NCBI GenBank assembly: GCA_900316955.1
Contig: ONEX01000001.1
Coordinates: forward strand, 64,630-128,629
Length of the DNA: 64,000 nt
Source: an uncultured Bacteroidales bacterium
Lineage (GTDB): Bacteria; Bacteroidota; Bacteroidia; Bacteroidales; UBA932
Direction: 5' to 3'
The position numbers were made by a program, and so were the translations under genes. This document shows, piece after piece, positions 50,199 to 59,684 of the stretch; position 1 is the first letter of the stretch, and each line of letters opens with the position of its first letter. The notes under the pieces were generated by a model. The model was not told where the DNA came from, did not search any database, and saw only the letters and a program-made list of their open reading frames with translations.

Positions 50199-50969
50199 AT
50201 GGATACACACCGCTATTGTGTAATCATGGCCGGGGGCTCTTCGCCCGGCGTCTATCTCCGGATGACCTACGACCGCTTCTCGCGGTTCATGCCCCGGGAG
50301 AACATCCTGGTGGTCACCCTTGCCAAGTATGCCGCCACGGCGCGCATCCTCCTTCCCGAGATTCCCGAAAAGAATCTTTTGCTGGAACCGTTCGGCCGCA
50401 AGACGGCCCCCTGCATGGCTTACGCCACCTATACTATCCTTACGCGCGATCCCGACGCCCTCATCGTCGCATCCCCTTGCGACCTGGTGATCCGGGACGA
50501 CGACATGTTCGCCGCCACCATCGACGAGATGTTCGGCTTCGTCTCCGGAAACGACGTGCTGATGACCCTCGGCATCGTCCCCCGTAGCCCGGACGTGAAC
50601 TTCGGCTACATCCAGGTCAAGGAAGGCCGCGGCGCCTGGGAGATGGAGTGCCCCCTGCAGGTGAAGACCTTCACCGAGAAACCGCCGCTCGAGCTGGCGG
50701 AAGTGTTCATCCGCACCGGCGAGTTCTTCTGGAACTCCGGTATCTTCCTCTGGAAGGCGTCCGTCATCCGCGAGGAGATGGAGCGCTACATCCCGGACGT
50801 CACCGAGCTGTTCCACGGCTGGGAGACGGGGATCGGCGATCCCGCCTTCGTCGAGCGCGCCTACGCCGAATGCCCGAAGATCTCCCTGGACTACGGCGTG
50901 ATGGAACGCACCGAGCGCGCCTGGCTCTATCCCGCCAAGTTCGGCTGGGCCGACGTGGACCGGCTCTGA
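50199..50969 (+). pseudogene. degenerate mannose-1-phosphate guanylyltransferase (ManC-like)
   Basis: 256 codons where ManC-type enzymes have about 350. The start YCVIMAGGSSP jumps directly to LRMTYDRFSRFMPRENILVV, skipping about 30 residues that should hold the GxGxRxxPxxxxxxPK nucleotide-binding signature. The end reads KFGWADVDRL and stops where a complete protein continues for about 90 residues. The middle (LLLEPFGRKTAPCMAYA, FTEKPPLELAE, FFWNSGIFLWK, SLDYGVMERT) is well conserved, so decay is recent. Without the signature it should not bind GTP; a neofunctionalised protein is a less likely reading. Confidence 0.8.
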
Positions 50970-51002
50970 GGCCCTTCCCACAATTGTTGAAAAAGTTGTT
51001 GA

Positions 51003-51040
51003 AAACCGCTGAATCCGTTTGGAAATCAGCGGTTTTCTTC
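51003..51040 (+). terminator. terminator before the ribosomal operon
   Basis: Perfect 11-bp stem AAAACCGCTGA / TCAGCGGTTTT with 13-nt loop and CTTC after. The loop contains TTTG, the -33 box of the following promoter. Confidence 0.75.
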
Positions 51041-51050
51041 GTACCTTTGC
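51019..51050 (+). promoter_or_regulatory. promoter of the rplC-rpsC operon
   Basis: TTTG 51019-51022, 20 nt, TACCTTTG 51043-51050. About 66 nt of leader precede rplC; no rpsJ is encoded in it. Confidence 0.8.
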
Positions 51051-51122
51051 GGTCCGCAAAAAAGGCGGGGCGTCGACTTTACGGCGCTAAAGCATTAATA
51101 AACAATTAATTAACAAACACCA

Positions 51123-51749
51123 ATGCCTGGTTTAATTGGAAAAAAAGTCGGAATGATTTCCGTCTTCGGTGCTGATGGAAAGAATATTCCATGCACCGTC
51201 GTTGAGGCTGGTCCTTGTGTTGTCACGCAGGTTCGTACGGTGGAGACCGATGGTTATGCCGCCATTCAGCTTGCCTATGACGAGAAAAAAGAGAAGCAGA
51301 CCAGCAAGGCTCTGAAGGGCCATTTCGAAAAGGCAGGGACCACCCCCAAGAAGAAGGTGCTCGAGTTCGAGGCCGACTTCGCCGGTGATCTCAAGCTCGG
51401 TGACGTCCTCACGGTCGCCGATGTCTTCACGGAAGACGTCAAGTTCGTGGACGTTGTCGGTACCTCCAAGGGTAAGGGTTTCCAGGGCGTCGTGAAGCGC
51501 CACGGATTCGCCGGTGTCGGTGGCCAGACCCACGGCCAGCACAACCGACTCCGTCACCCCGGTTCCATGGGTGCATCCTCCTGGCCGTCCCGCGTTTTCC
51601 CGGGAATGCGCATGGCGGGTCACATGGGCAACGAGCGTGTGAAGGTTTTCAACCTCGAGGTCCTCAAAGTCATCCCTGAGAACAATCTCATCGTCGTCAA
51701 GGGTTCCGTCCCCGGAGCCAAGGGTTCTTATTTAATTGTGGAGGCGTAA
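51123..51749 (+). CDS. rplC: 50S ribosomal protein L3
   Basis: 208 residues. Starts [35 protein letters not shown] and the glutamine-bearing [18 protein letters not shown] loop, which reaches the peptidyl-transferase centre, are present. First gene of the operon; in most bacteria rpsJ stands here first. Confidence 0.98.
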   Translation: MPGLIGKKVGMISVFGADGKNIPCTVVEAGPCVVTQVRTVETDGYAAIQLAYDEKKEKQTSKALKGHFEKAGTTPKKKVLEFEADFAGDLKLGDVLTVADVFTEDVKFVDVVGTSKGKGFQGVVKRHGFAGVGGQTHGQHNRLRHPGSMGASSWPSRVFPGMRMAGHMGNERVKVFNLEVLKVIPENNLIVVKGSVPGAKGSYLIVEA

Positions 51750-51751
51750 TT

Positions 51752-52378
51752 ATGGAATTGTCTGTTTACAAGATCGACGGAACTGAATCCGGAAAGAAAG
51801 TCGTCCTGGACGAGAACGTCTTCGGCATCGAGCCCAACGACCACGTCATCTATCTGGACGTCCTCCAGTATATGCGCAACCAGCGCCAGGGTACCTCCAA
51901 GACCAAGGACCGCAGCGAGGTGGCTTACTCCACCAAGAAGCTTGGCCGTCAGAAAGGCGGCGGCGGCGCCCGTCACGGTTCCCTGAAGGCCAACATCTTC
52001 GTCGGCGGCGGTCGCGTGTTCGGTCCCAAGCCGCGCACCTACGAAAGCAAGCTGAACAAGAAGGTGAAGAGCCTCGCCCGTTGCTCCGCCCTCTCCTACA
52101 AGGCCGCCGAAGGCAAGATCACCCTGGTCGAGCCCTTCACCATGGAGGCCCCCAAGACCAAGGAGCTGCTGAGCATCCTCTCCAACATCAAGGCCGGCGA
52201 CCGCAAGGTCCTGTTCGTCCTTCCGGAGAACTCCAACAACATTTTTCTTTCATCCCGCAACCTTCCGGACGTGAAGGTCATCACCGTTGACGAGATCAAC
52301 ACCTATGCCATCATGGACGCTCACTCCCTCGTGATGGTCGACGGCGTTCAGGATATCCTCGCAGCGAGAGTAAAGTAA
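51752..52378 (+). CDS. rplD: 50S ribosomal protein L4
   Basis: 208 residues. GTSKTKDRSEVAYSTKKLG leads into the tunnel loop KGGGGARHGSLKANIFVGGG. ATG 2 nt after the rplC stop. In some bacteria L4 also represses this operon; no such leader structure is evident here. Confidence 0.98.
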   Translation: MELSVYKIDGTESGKKVVLDENVFGIEPNDHVIYLDVLQYMRNQRQGTSKTKDRSEVAYSTKKLGRQKGGGGARHGSLKANIFVGGGRVFGPKPRTYESKLNKKVKSLARCSALSYKAAEGKITLVEPFTMEAPKTKELLSILSNIKAGDRKVLFVLPENSNNIFLSSRNLPDVKVITVDEINTYAIMDAHSLVMVDGVQDILAARVK

Positions 52379-52391
52379 AGGAGAACACGAC

Positions 52392-52682
52392 ATGGGTATC
52401 TTAATTAAGCCAATCGTAACCGAAAAGATGACGGCTCAGGGCGAAAAGCTGAACCGTTACGGTTTCATCGTCGACCGCAAGGCGAACAAGCTTCAGATCA
52501 AGGCCGCCGTCGAGCAGATGTACAATGTCTCCGTCGCCGACGTGAACACCATCAACTACCACGGCAAGCGCAAGCAGCGCTACACCAAGGCCGGCCTGCT
52601 GAAGGGCCGCACGAATCACTTCAAGAAGGCATATGTCACGCTTGCAGGTGAGGACAAGATCGATTTCTACGCTAACATCTAA
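52392..52682 (+). CDS. rplW: 50S ribosomal protein L23
   Basis: 96 residues, [12 protein letters not shown] start and [20 protein letters not shown]. Binds 23S rRNA at the tunnel exit, docking site for trigger factor and SRP. Confidence 0.97.
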   Translation: MGILIKPIVTEKMTAQGEKLNRYGFIVDRKANKLQIKAAVEQMYNVSVADVNTINYHGKRKQRYTKAGLLKGRTNHFKKAYVTLAGEDKIDFYANI

Positions 52683-52696
52683 GAGGAGGAAGAATT

Positions 52697-53521
52697 ATGG
52701 CAATCAAGAAGTACAAGCCGGTAACTCCCGGCCAGCGTAACAAGGCGATCAGCTCTTTCGAGGAGATCACCGCGAAGAAGCCGTACAAGAAGCTCCTCGA
52801 GCCCCTGAAGTCCTCCGGCGGACGTAACAACACCGGTCAGATGACCGTGCGTTACCGTGGCGGCGGACACAAGAGAATGTACCGCATCATCGACTTCGTC
52901 CGCAACCGCGACGAATTCAAGGCCACCGTGCTCACCATCGAGTACGATCCGAACCGCTCCGCCCGCATCGCCCTCATCCAGTATGAGGACGGCCTGAAGA
53001 GCTACATCCTCGCCCCGAACGGCCTGCAGGTCGGTCAGGTGGTCGAGTCCGGTGAGAAGGCCGCCCCTGAACTGGGCAACTGCCTCCCGCTCGCCAACAT
53101 CCCCGTGGGTACGCTCGTGCACGCGATCGAGCTCCGTCCCGGCCAGGGCGCCGCGATGGCCCGTTCCGCCGGCACCTTCGCCCAGCTCGCCGCCCGTGAA
53201 GGCAACTATGCGATCCTCCGCCTCCCTTCGGGCGAAACCCGCATGGTTCCCGCCACCTGCCGCGCTACCGTCGGCACTGTCTCCAACCCCGATCATAATC
53301 TGGAATCCTTCGGCAAGGCCGGCCGTAACCGCTGGCTGGGCCGTCGTCCGCACAACAGAGGTGTCGTGATGAACCCGCACGACCACCCGATGGGTGGTGG
53401 TGAAGGCCGCGCCTCCGGTGGTCACCCGCGTTCCCGCAAGGGTCTGCCTGCAAAGGGCTACAAGACCCGCAACCCGAAGGCCACTTCCAACAAGTTCATC
53501 ATCGAAAGACGTAAGAAGTAA
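52697..53521 (+). CDS. rplB: 50S ribosomal protein L2
   Basis: 274 residues. [34 protein letters not shown], and the conserved C-terminal [16 protein letters not shown] with the His important for peptidyl transfer. Strong GAGGAGGA ribosome-binding-like stretch just upstream (52683-52690), unusual among these genes. Confidence 0.98.
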   Translation: MAIKKYKPVTPGQRNKAISSFEEITAKKPYKKLLEPLKSSGGRNNTGQMTVRYRGGGHKRMYRIIDFVRNRDEFKATVLTIEYDPNRSARIALIQYEDGLKSYILAPNGLQVGQVVESGEKAAPELGNCLPLANIPVGTLVHAIELRPGQGAAMARSAGTFAQLAAREGNYAILRLPSGETRMVPATCRATVGTVSNPDHNLESFGKAGRNRWLGRRPHNRGVVMNPHDHPMGGGEGRASGGHPRSRKGLPAKGYKTRNPKATSNKFIIERRKK

Positions 53522-53543
53522 AATCGGAATAAACTAACAGATT

Positions 53544-53816
53544 ATGAGTCGTTCACTTAAAAAAGGACCGTACATCCAGGAAGCCCTGGAGAACAGAATT
53601 CTTGCTATGAACGAAGGTAGCAAGAAGAAAGAGGTTGTCAAGACCTGGTCCCGTGCCAGCATGATTTCCCCTGACTTTGTCGGCCATACGATCGCCGTCC
53701 ACAACGGCAACAAGTTCATTCCGGTTTACGTGACGGAGAACATGGTGGGCCACAAGCTCGGCGAATTCGCTCCTACGCGGACTTTCAGAGGCCACGCCGG
53801 CAACAATAAGAAATAA
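53544..53816 (+). CDS. rpsS: 30S ribosomal protein S19
   Basis: 90 residues, [19 protein letters not shown] start, [20 protein letters not shown] and [14 protein letters not shown] end. Located in the 30S head beside S13. Confidence 0.98.
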   Translation: MSRSLKKGPYIQEALENRILAMNEGSKKKEVVKTWSRASMISPDFVGHTIAVHNGNKFIPVYVTENMVGHKLGEFAPTRTFRGHAGNNKK

Positions 53817-53834
53817 TGTAAGGAGATTGACATT

Positions 53835-54248
53835 ATGGGTAAGAGAAAACATTTGATGGCCGAGCGCCTGAAAGAAGCCAAGAAGCAGACCGCTATCGCC
53901 GTATTGAAAGATGCTCCCACTTCCCCGCGGAAGATGCGCCTTGTCGCTGACACCATCCGTGGCATCGAGGTGAATCACGCCCTCGACCTCCTCCACTTCT
54001 CCAAGAAGGAGGCCTCCGTCCGCCTCGAGACGCTCCTCAAGAGCGCCATCGCCAACTGGGAAGCCAAGAATCCCGAGCAGACGAAGGAACTCGAAGAAGG
54101 CAACGTCATCGTCAAGACCATCATGGTCGACGAGGGCCGCACGCTGAAGCGCATCCGTCCGTGCCCGCAGGGCCGCGCCGGTCGCATCCGCAAGCGTTCC
54201 AACCACGTCACCATCATCCTGGACGTCAAAAAAGCAGTGGAGGAATAA
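53835..54248 (+). CDS. rplV: 50S ribosomal protein L22
   Basis: 137 residues. [18 protein letters not shown] and the tunnel hairpin [20 protein letters not shown] followed by [10 protein letters not shown]. 3 nt before rpsC. Confidence 0.97.
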   Translation: MGKRKHLMAERLKEAKKQTAIAVLKDAPTSPRKMRLVADTIRGIEVNHALDLLHFSKKEASVRLETLLKSAIANWEAKNPEQTKELEEGNVIVKTIMVDEGRTLKRIRPCPQGRAGRIRKRSNHVTIILDVKKAVEE

Positions 54249-54251
54249 ACT

Positions 54252-55034
54252 ATGGGACAGAAAACCAATCCTATCAGCAACCGTATCGGTATCACCCGTG
54301 GTTGGGACTCCAACTGGGTCGGCGGCAACTACGCCGAGAAGATCGCCGAGGATTATGAGATCCGCAAGTACCTGGGAAGCCGCCTCGCGAAGGCCAGCCT
54401 TTCCCGCATCATCATCGAGCGCACTCTGAAGCTCATCACCGTCACCATCCACGCTGCCCGTCCGGGTGTCATCATCGGCAAGGGCGGCCAGGAGGTCGAC
54501 AAGCTGAAGGAAGAGCTGAAGAAGGTCACCAAGAAGGATGTCCAGATCAACATCTTCGAGGTGAAGCGCCCCGAGGTCGATGCCACCATCGTCGCTGACA
54601 GCATCGCCCGTCAGATCGAGGGCCGCGTGAGCTACCGCCGCGCCATCAAGATGGCCATCGCCACCGCCATGCGCGTGGGCGCCGAGGGCATCAAGGTCCA
54701 GATCAGCGGCCGCGTCGGTGGCGCTGAAATCGCCCGCTCCGAGATGTTCAAGGAAGGCCGCACCCCGCTGCACACCTTCCGCGCCGACATCGACTACGCC
54801 CTGGCCGTGGCCCGCACCCAGATGGGTACCATGGGTATCAAGGTGTGGATCTGCAACGGTGAGAAGTACGGCAAGCAGGATCTTTCCCCGAACGCCGGCT
54901 TCGCCGCGAACGCCCAGGCTCCCGCCGGTGGCCGTCGTGACGGTGGCCGTGGCGAGCGCCGCGGAGGCCGTGGCGACCGTCGTGGGGACCGTGGCGAGCG
55001 CCGCGAGCGTCGTGACGACCGCGACCGCCGCTAA
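54252..55034 (+). CDS. rpsC: 30S ribosomal protein S3 with charged C-terminal tail
   Basis: 260 residues. [20 protein letters not shown] start, KH domain with [16 protein letters not shown] and the C-terminal [18 protein letters not shown]. The last 35 residues are almost only Arg, Gly, Asp and Glu ([18 protein letters not shown]), a disordered extension of the kind seen in other Bacteroidetes S3. Last gene of this operon: a terminator follows, and rplP, rpmC and rpsQ are absent. Confidence 0.97.
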   Translation: MGQKTNPISNRIGITRGWDSNWVGGNYAEKIAEDYEIRKYLGSRLAKASLSRIIIERTLKLITVTIHAARPGVIIGKGGQEVDKLKEELKKVTKKDVQINIFEVKRPEVDATIVADSIARQIEGRVSYRRAIKMAIATAMRVGAEGIKVQISGRVGGAEIARSEMFKEGRTPLHTFRADIDYALAVARTQMGTMGIKVWICNGEKYGKQDLSPNAGFAANAQAPAGGRRDGGRGERRGGRGDRRGDRGERRERRDDRDRR

Positions 55035-55060
55035 TCCCGGCTGCTACACGCTAAGAAAGG

Positions 55061-55088
55061 CACTCCTCCTTGCGGGGAGTGTTTTTTT
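55061..55088 (+). terminator. terminator of the ribosomal operon
   Basis: Stem CACTCC / GGAGTG with loop TCCTTGCGG, followed by seven T. It ends the S10-type operon directly after rpsC. The loop TTG is the -33 element of the next promoter. Confidence 0.85.
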
Positions 55089-55099
55089 ATGTATCTTTG
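55070..55099 (+). promoter_or_regulatory. promoter of the exported-protein/TlpA/uvrC operon
   Basis: TTG 55070-55072, 19 nt, TATCTTTG 55092-55099. Confidence 0.65.
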
Positions 55100-55120
55100 C
55101 GGGGATTAATGCGATTGACG

Positions 55121-55642
55121 ATGAAACGGATGATTTTGAGCCTGGTGGCGCTGGCGGCGGCCGTGACGATGGCCGCGCAGGTGCGCCCGCAGAACAACCA
55201 TACCCTGTCCACGACCGTCGGGCTGGGACTGGAGTACGGGTTTGAATGGGCCTTCGCCGGGCAGGCGACGGTCATCGGCCGGGTGGGGTACGCGTCCAAG
55301 GACTTCACCCTGCGGAATTCCCTGGACAATTTCCAGTGGAGCTCGACGATGGCGCCGATGGTGACGCTGGAGCCGCGGTACTATTTCCTGATGAACTGGC
55401 GCGAGGCCCACGGGAAGTACACGTCCGGCAATTCGGCGGAGTTCTTCAGCGTTCCCGCCGTGGCGACCCTCCGCAAGGATGCGAGGGGCCTGGGCGAGGT
55501 GGCTGTGTCGCCGGTGCTCGGCGTGCGCCGGGCGTTCGCCACGCATTGGTTCCATGAGTTCACCGCCGGGGCGGACCTGCTGTGTTATCCCCGGTTCTTC
55601 GTGACGCCGCACGTCGGCTACCGGATCGGATTTTTATTCTAA
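55121..55642 (+). CDS. small exported, probably outer-membrane barrel protein
   Basis: 173 residues from MKRMILSLVALAAAVTMAAQ, a signal peptide. Remainder has alternating strands (TTVGLGLEYGFEWAF, VTLEPRYYFLMNWR, PHVGYRIGFLF) ending in an aromatic residue, as expected of a small outer-membrane barrel. An in-frame ATG at 55109 adds four residues. 12 nt before the TlpA-like gene. Function unknown. Confidence 0.75.
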   Translation: MKRMILSLVALAAAVTMAAQVRPQNNHTLSTTVGLGLEYGFEWAFAGQATVIGRVGYASKDFTLRNSLDNFQWSSTMAPMVTLEPRYYFLMNWREAHGKYTSGNSAEFFSVPAVATLRKDARGLGEVAVSPVLGVRRAFATHWFHEFTAGADLLCYPRFFVTPHVGYRIGFLF

Positions 55643-55654
55643 CCCCAATCATAT

Positions 55655-56716
55655 ATGAAATTCAACCTGACGCTTCTGGCCGCTGCGGCGCTGCTCGCTG
55701 CCGCCTGCACCCCGAAGGCCGGCAAGACCACCAAGGTCGTGGGCCAGTTTGCTGAAAACGCCCCTGAGACCGTGCGGATCGTCCTCGGCGAGTCCGTCGA
55801 TACCACCGTCACCGTGACGGACGGCCGGTTCGAGGTCGTCATCCCGACGGACCTCTGCGACGTGGCCTATGTCGAGACCGACTACATGCCTGTCTCCTTC
55901 ATCGCCGACGGCTCCAAGATCACCGTGGACCCGATGGCCGGCACCGCCGCCTCTTCGAACAAGAAGGGCGCCCAGGCCCATTATGCGGCTTACAACGCCT
56001 GGATGGAGCAGTTCATGGCCGACTACCGCGCCAAGATGGCCGAATTCGGCGAGGACGAGGAAGCCGCCCAGAAGTATTTCGACGAGGTCGTCGAAAAGTT
56101 CAATGCGTACCAGAAAGAGACGGCGAAGGCCAACCTGGATAACATCGTGGGCCTGATGGCCATCAGCGAGATCATGGACGACGATACGGAGGAGTTGAAG
56201 GCCCTGCTGGACGGCCTTTCCGACGAGATGAAGGCCCGTCCGGAAGTCGCCCGCATGATCGCTTCCTTCGAGACGCTCGCCAAGACCGGCGAAGGCCAGC
56301 CATTCGTGGATTTCACCGTGGTCCAGGAGCCCGCGGTCCCGGAGGCCTCGACCGTCAAGTTCTCCGACTACGTCGGGAACGGCAAGTTCGTCCTGGTCGA
56401 TTTCTGGGCCTCCTGGTGCGGCCCGTGCCGCGAGGAGATGCCCAATCTCAAGAACGTGTACGAGACCTATGCCGGCCCGAACTTCGACATGCTCAGCGTC
56501 GCCGTGGCGGACGAGTTGTCCGAGACGCGGAAAGCGGCCGAGGAGCTGGGCATCACCTGGAACCAGATCGTGAACGCCCAGCAGATTCCGCTCGAGATCT
56601 ACGGCATCGACGCCATCCCGCATGTCATCCTTTTCGGTCCGGACGGCACGATCCTCAAGCGGAACCTCCGCGGCGCGGCGATCGGCGAGGCCGTGAAGGA
56701 GGCTTTGGGCCTGTGA
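55655..56716 (+). CDS. TlpA-like thiol:disulfide lipoprotein
   Basis: 353 residues, lipobox AAAC (Cys18). N-terminal region resembles DUF4369 (RIVLGESVDTTVTVTDGRFE), followed by a helical middle, then a thioredoxin domain (about 225-353) with the redox centre WCGPC at Cys255/Cys258 and the cis-Pro in AIPHVILF. Likely reduces cysteines of envelope proteins or cytochromes. Its stop overlaps the GTG start of uvrC by 4 nt. Confidence 0.92.
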   Translation: MKFNLTLLAAAALLAAACTPKAGKTTKVVGQFAENAPETVRIVLGESVDTTVTVTDGRFEVVIPTDLCDVAYVETDYMPVSFIADGSKITVDPMAGTAASSNKKGAQAHYAAYNAWMEQFMADYRAKMAEFGEDEEAAQKYFDEVVEKFNAYQKETAKANLDNIVGLMAISEIMDDDTEELKALLDGLSDEMKARPEVARMIASFETLAKTGEGQPFVDFTVVQEPAVPEASTVKFSDYVGNGKFVLVDFWASWCGPCREEMPNLKNVYETYAGPNFDMLSVAVADELSETRKAAEELGITWNQIVNAQQIPLEIYGIDAIPHVILFGPDGTILKRNLRGAAIGEAVKEALGL

Positions 56717-58506
56717 CAGTACGCGAGAAAATAGCCCTGTTTCCGCATTCCCCGGGCGTCTACCGGTATTATGACGCTGCGGGGAATGTCATCTATGTGG
56801 GGAAGGCGAAGGACCTGCACAAGCGGGTCGCGCAGTACTTCGTGCCGCCGGAGCGGCTGACGACGAAGACGCGCATCCTCGTGTCCAAGATCGCCGACGC
56901 GCAGTACTCGGTCGTGGACACGGAAGCCGATGCCCTGCTGCTGGAGAACAACCTCATCAAGCAGTACAAGCCCCGCTACAACATCCTCCTGAAGGATTCC
57001 AAGACCTATCCCTGGATCTGCGTGACGGGGGACGAGTTCCCGCGGGTGTTCATCACCCGGCGCATCGACAAGTCCCATGGGAACCGGTATTTCGGCCCTT
57101 ACAGCAGCGTGATGCACGCCCGGAACCTCGTGGACTTCTTCCGCGAGACCTATCCCCTGCGCTCCTGCAACCTGAACATCACGTCCGAGGCCATTCTCAA
57201 GAAGAAGTTCCGGCCCTGCCTGGACTTCCACATCGGCCGCTGCAAGGCCCCCTGCATCGGCAAGATCTCCCAGAAGGAGTATGCCGACAACATCGACGAG
57301 ATCGTCCACATCCTCACGGGCCGGGGCGGGGAAGTCATCCGCCATTACAAGACCCTGATGACCGAGGCGGCGGAACGGCTGGAGTTCGAGGATGCCCAGG
57401 TGTACAAGGAGAAGATCCGCACGCTGGAGCGGCACTACGCGAAGTCCATCATCACCTCCGCGGCGGACACCAGCGCCGATGTCTTCTCGCTCGTGCTGGA
57501 CGCCAACGAGGCCTTCGGCAACTTCCTCCGCATCCGCGGCGGCGCCATCGTCCAGTCCCTGAACCTGGGCTTCCGCTGCGGCATCGAGGAGGAGCCCGCG
57601 TCCATCCTGTCCGCCTTCATCGCTGAGATCGAATCCAAGTTCGGCGAGCTGTCCAAGGAGGTCCTCGTGCCCTTCCTGCCGGACGTGGAGATCGACGGGG
57701 TGGAGTTCAGGATTCCCGTCCGGGGCGACAAGTTCGCCCTCCTGGAGCTCAGCGCCAAGAACGCCAAGGAGTTCCATTTCCACAGCATCAAGCAGCGCGA
57801 GCACACGGACCCGGACCAGTTCCGCCTGAGCGTGATGGAAGAGCTTCGGAAGGCCCTGGAGATGAAGGAGCTGCCCCACCACATGGAGTGCTTCGACAAC
57901 TCCAACATCCAGGGCACGAACCCCGTGGCCTCCTGCGTCGTGTTCCGCGACGCGGAGCCCTCCAAGAAGGACTACCGCCGGTTCAAGATCAAGACCGTCA
58001 TCGGCGCCAACGATTTCGCGTCGATGAAGGAGGTTGTGAACCGCCGCTATGCGCGGATGCTGGAGGAGGCGCCCGACGACCTGCCGCAGCTCGTCGTGAT
58101 CGACGGTGGCAAGGGGCAGCTGGACGCCGCCTACCAGGCCCTCGCGGAGCTCGGCCTGACGGAGAAGCTCACGGTCGTGGGCCTGGCGAAGCGCCTGGAG
58201 GAGGTCATCCGCGTGGGCGACCCGTATCCCCTGTTCATCGACCGCAACTCCCAGGCCTTGAAGGTCCTGCAGCGCATCCGCGACGAGGCGCACCGCTTCG
58301 GCATCACGTTCCACCGCAACCTCCGCTCCAAGGCCGCCATCCAGAGCGCCCTGCGCGAGATCAAGGGTGTGGGCGAGAAGACCGAGCAGCGCCTGCTGCT
58401 CCACTACGGTTCCGTCGCGAAGATCGCCCAGGCGCCCCTGGAGGACCTGTCGGCCCTCGTGGGCGCGGAACTGGCGGTAAGGATACACGATTACCTGAAT
58501 GAATAG
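56713..58506 (+). CDS. uvrC: excinuclease ABC subunit C
   Basis: Dual-incision nuclease of nucleotide excision repair. 597 residues starting GTG (MTVREKIALFPHSPGVYRYY). GIY-YIG domain (GVYRYYDAAGNVIYVGKAK), Cys-rich CLDFHIGRCKAPC, UvrB-interaction region, RNase-H-like C-terminal nuclease (CFDNSNIQGTNPVAS, VIDGGKGQLDAA) and helix-hairpin-helix motifs (IKGVGEKTEQRLL). The GTG lies inside the preceding stop, GTGA. Confidence 0.96.
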   Translation: MTVREKIALFPHSPGVYRYYDAAGNVIYVGKAKDLHKRVAQYFVPPERLTTKTRILVSKIADAQYSVVDTEADALLLENNLIKQYKPRYNILLKDSKTYPWICVTGDEFPRVFITRRIDKSHGNRYFGPYSSVMHARNLVDFFRETYPLRSCNLNITSEAILKKKFRPCLDFHIGRCKAPCIGKISQKEYADNIDEIVHILTGRGGEVIRHYKTLMTEAAERLEFEDAQVYKEKIRTLERHYAKSIITSAADTSADVFSLVLDANEAFGNFLRIRGGAIVQSLNLGFRCGIEEEPASILSAFIAEIESKFGELSKEVLVPFLPDVEIDGVEFRIPVRGDKFALLELSAKNAKEFHFHSIKQREHTDPDQFRLSVMEELRKALEMKELPHHMECFDNSNIQGTNPVASCVVFRDAEPSKKDYRRFKIKTVIGANDFASMKEVVNRRYARMLEEAPDDLPQLVVIDGGKGQLDAAYQALAELGLTEKLTVVGLAKRLEEVIRVGDPYPLFIDRNSQALKVLQRIRDEAHRFGITFHRNLRSKAAIQSALREIKGVGEKTEQRLLLHYGSVAKIAQAPLEDLSALVGAELAVRIHDYLNE

Positions 58507-58532
58507 AGATTCCGGGTCAGGCCCGGAATGAC
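58506..58532 (+). repeat. 27-bp palindromic element directly after uvrC
   Basis: Ends GAGAT and ATGAC, stem TCCGGG / CCCGGA, centre TCAGG. Its first base is the last base of the uvrC stop codon, mirroring the copy that touches the mrp stop. Confidence 0.85.
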
Positions 58533-58538
58533 AGAAAT

Positions 58539-59270
58539 ATGAACGACAAGAAATTCAACAAATGGTTCAGCCTGTTCATCCTCGTCGGGATGGCGGTGGT
58601 GACGGTGGTCGTGACGGCCATCAAGTTCAAGGATGCGGACAGCGGCAGGGCGATGCTCCTGATCTCGGCCTTCGGGTCGCTCATGGGCGTCCTTTGCACG
58701 GTCCTGGCGGCCAACGGCCGGATCCTGACGTTCCTGTTCGGAATCCTGGACGTGTCCATCTACGGCATCATGTGCCTCATCGGCGCCAAGTACGGGAATG
58801 CGGCCCTGCATCTGCTGTATTTCCTGCCGATGCAGTTCGTGGGGTATTTCCAGTGGAAGAACCGGGGCGCGCACGAGGAAAAGAAGGTCCAGGCGCGCCG
58901 GCTCAGCGGGAAGCAGTGGCTGCTGTACTGCGCCATCTTCCTCGTGGGCCTCATCGCGGCCTACTTCATCCTGGCCGCCTTCGACAAGACGGAAGCGGCG
59001 GGCATCGTGAAGTGGCTCGTCTTCCTGGATGCGTTCTCCATGATGTGCAACATCCTCGGCCAGTATCTCCTGTCCACGGCCTACATGGAACAGTGGTATT
59101 TCTGGATCGGCGTGAACGTCTCGACCATCCTGATGTGGGCCCTGACCCTGCGCCACGACCCCGGTTCGGCCTTTGCGAGCATCTATATCGTGAAGTACAG
59201 TTTCTACCTGCTGAACTCCCTCAACGGCCTGCGGATCTGGTACAATCTGAGCCGCGCGGAAACGGCATGA
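58539..59270 (+). CDS. pnuC: PnuC-family nicotinamide riboside transporter
   Basis: 243 residues, about seven transmembrane helices. Typical segments: ILTFLFGILDVSIYGIMCL, LPMQFVGYFQWKNRG and SMMCNILGQYLLSTAYMEQW. Facilitates nicotinamide riboside uptake, trapped by phosphorylation. No NAD-type riboswitch is evident in the short space upstream, which holds only the palindromic element. Substrate could be another vitamin precursor within the PnuX family. Confidence 0.88.
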   Translation: MNDKKFNKWFSLFILVGMAVVTVVVTAIKFKDADSGRAMLLISAFGSLMGVLCTVLAANGRILTFLFGILDVSIYGIMCLIGAKYGNAALHLLYFLPMQFVGYFQWKNRGAHEEKKVQARRLSGKQWLLYCAIFLVGLIAAYFILAAFDKTEAAGIVKWLVFLDAFSMMCNILGQYLLSTAYMEQWYFWIGVNVSTILMWALTLRHDPGSAFASIYIVKYSFYLLNSLNGLRIWYNLSRAETA

Positions 59271-59374
59271 TGTTTGATTTGGGAGGGATTGCTTTCATTT
59301 TTCGGAAATTTTTGCTTACTTTGCAGCATAAATGCGAAAACGGTAATAAAACTATAAACTAAAATCTGACTGTT

Positions 59375-59620
59375 ATGACAAACGAAGAAATCGTAAAGCA
59401 GGTCAAGGACATCATCGTCGACAAGCTCGGCGTTGAGGAATCCGAGGTCACCGAGACCGCCAGCTTCACCAACGACCTGGGTGCCGACTCCCTGGACACT
59501 GTCGAACTCCTGATGGAATTCGAGAAGGTCTTCGGCATCAAGATTCCCGATGAGGAAACCAGCGGTATCGCCACGGTCGGCGACGCCATCGCGAAAGTAA
59601 CGGAGAAGCTCGGCGAGTAA
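59375..59620 (+). CDS. acpP: acyl carrier protein
   Basis: 81 residues, strongly acidic. Phosphopantetheine attachment Ser39 in [16 protein letters not shown]. Shuttles acyl chains in fatty acid synthesis. Unlike many bacteria, fabF does not follow; a terminator does. The upstream region has TTACTTTG, close to the promoter -7 consensus, at about 59317. Confidence 0.97.
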   Translation: MTNEEIVKQVKDIIVDKLGVEESEVTETASFTNDLGADSLDTVELLMEFEKVFGIKIPDEETSGIATVGDAIAKVTEKLGE

Positions 59621-59640
59621 TCCCGCGGCTTACAGCAAAA

Positions 59641-59677
59641 AGAAAATCCGACTCGAAAGAGCCGGATTTTCTTTTTT
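59641..59677. terminator. bidirectional terminator between acpP and the DUF4270 gene
   Basis: Stem AGAAAATCCGACTC / GAGCCGGATTTTCT with GAAA loop, flanked by A-rich and T-rich (TTTTTT) sides. Confidence 0.9.
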
Positions 59678-59684
59678 CAACCGA

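Noticed and set aside
51051-51122. Missed rpsJ before rplC
   Set aside because: The 72-bp leader is far too short for S10 and has no such frame.
58507-58538. NAD-sensing riboswitch before pnuC
   Set aside because: Only 32 bp separate uvrC from pnuC and they are filled by the palindromic element.
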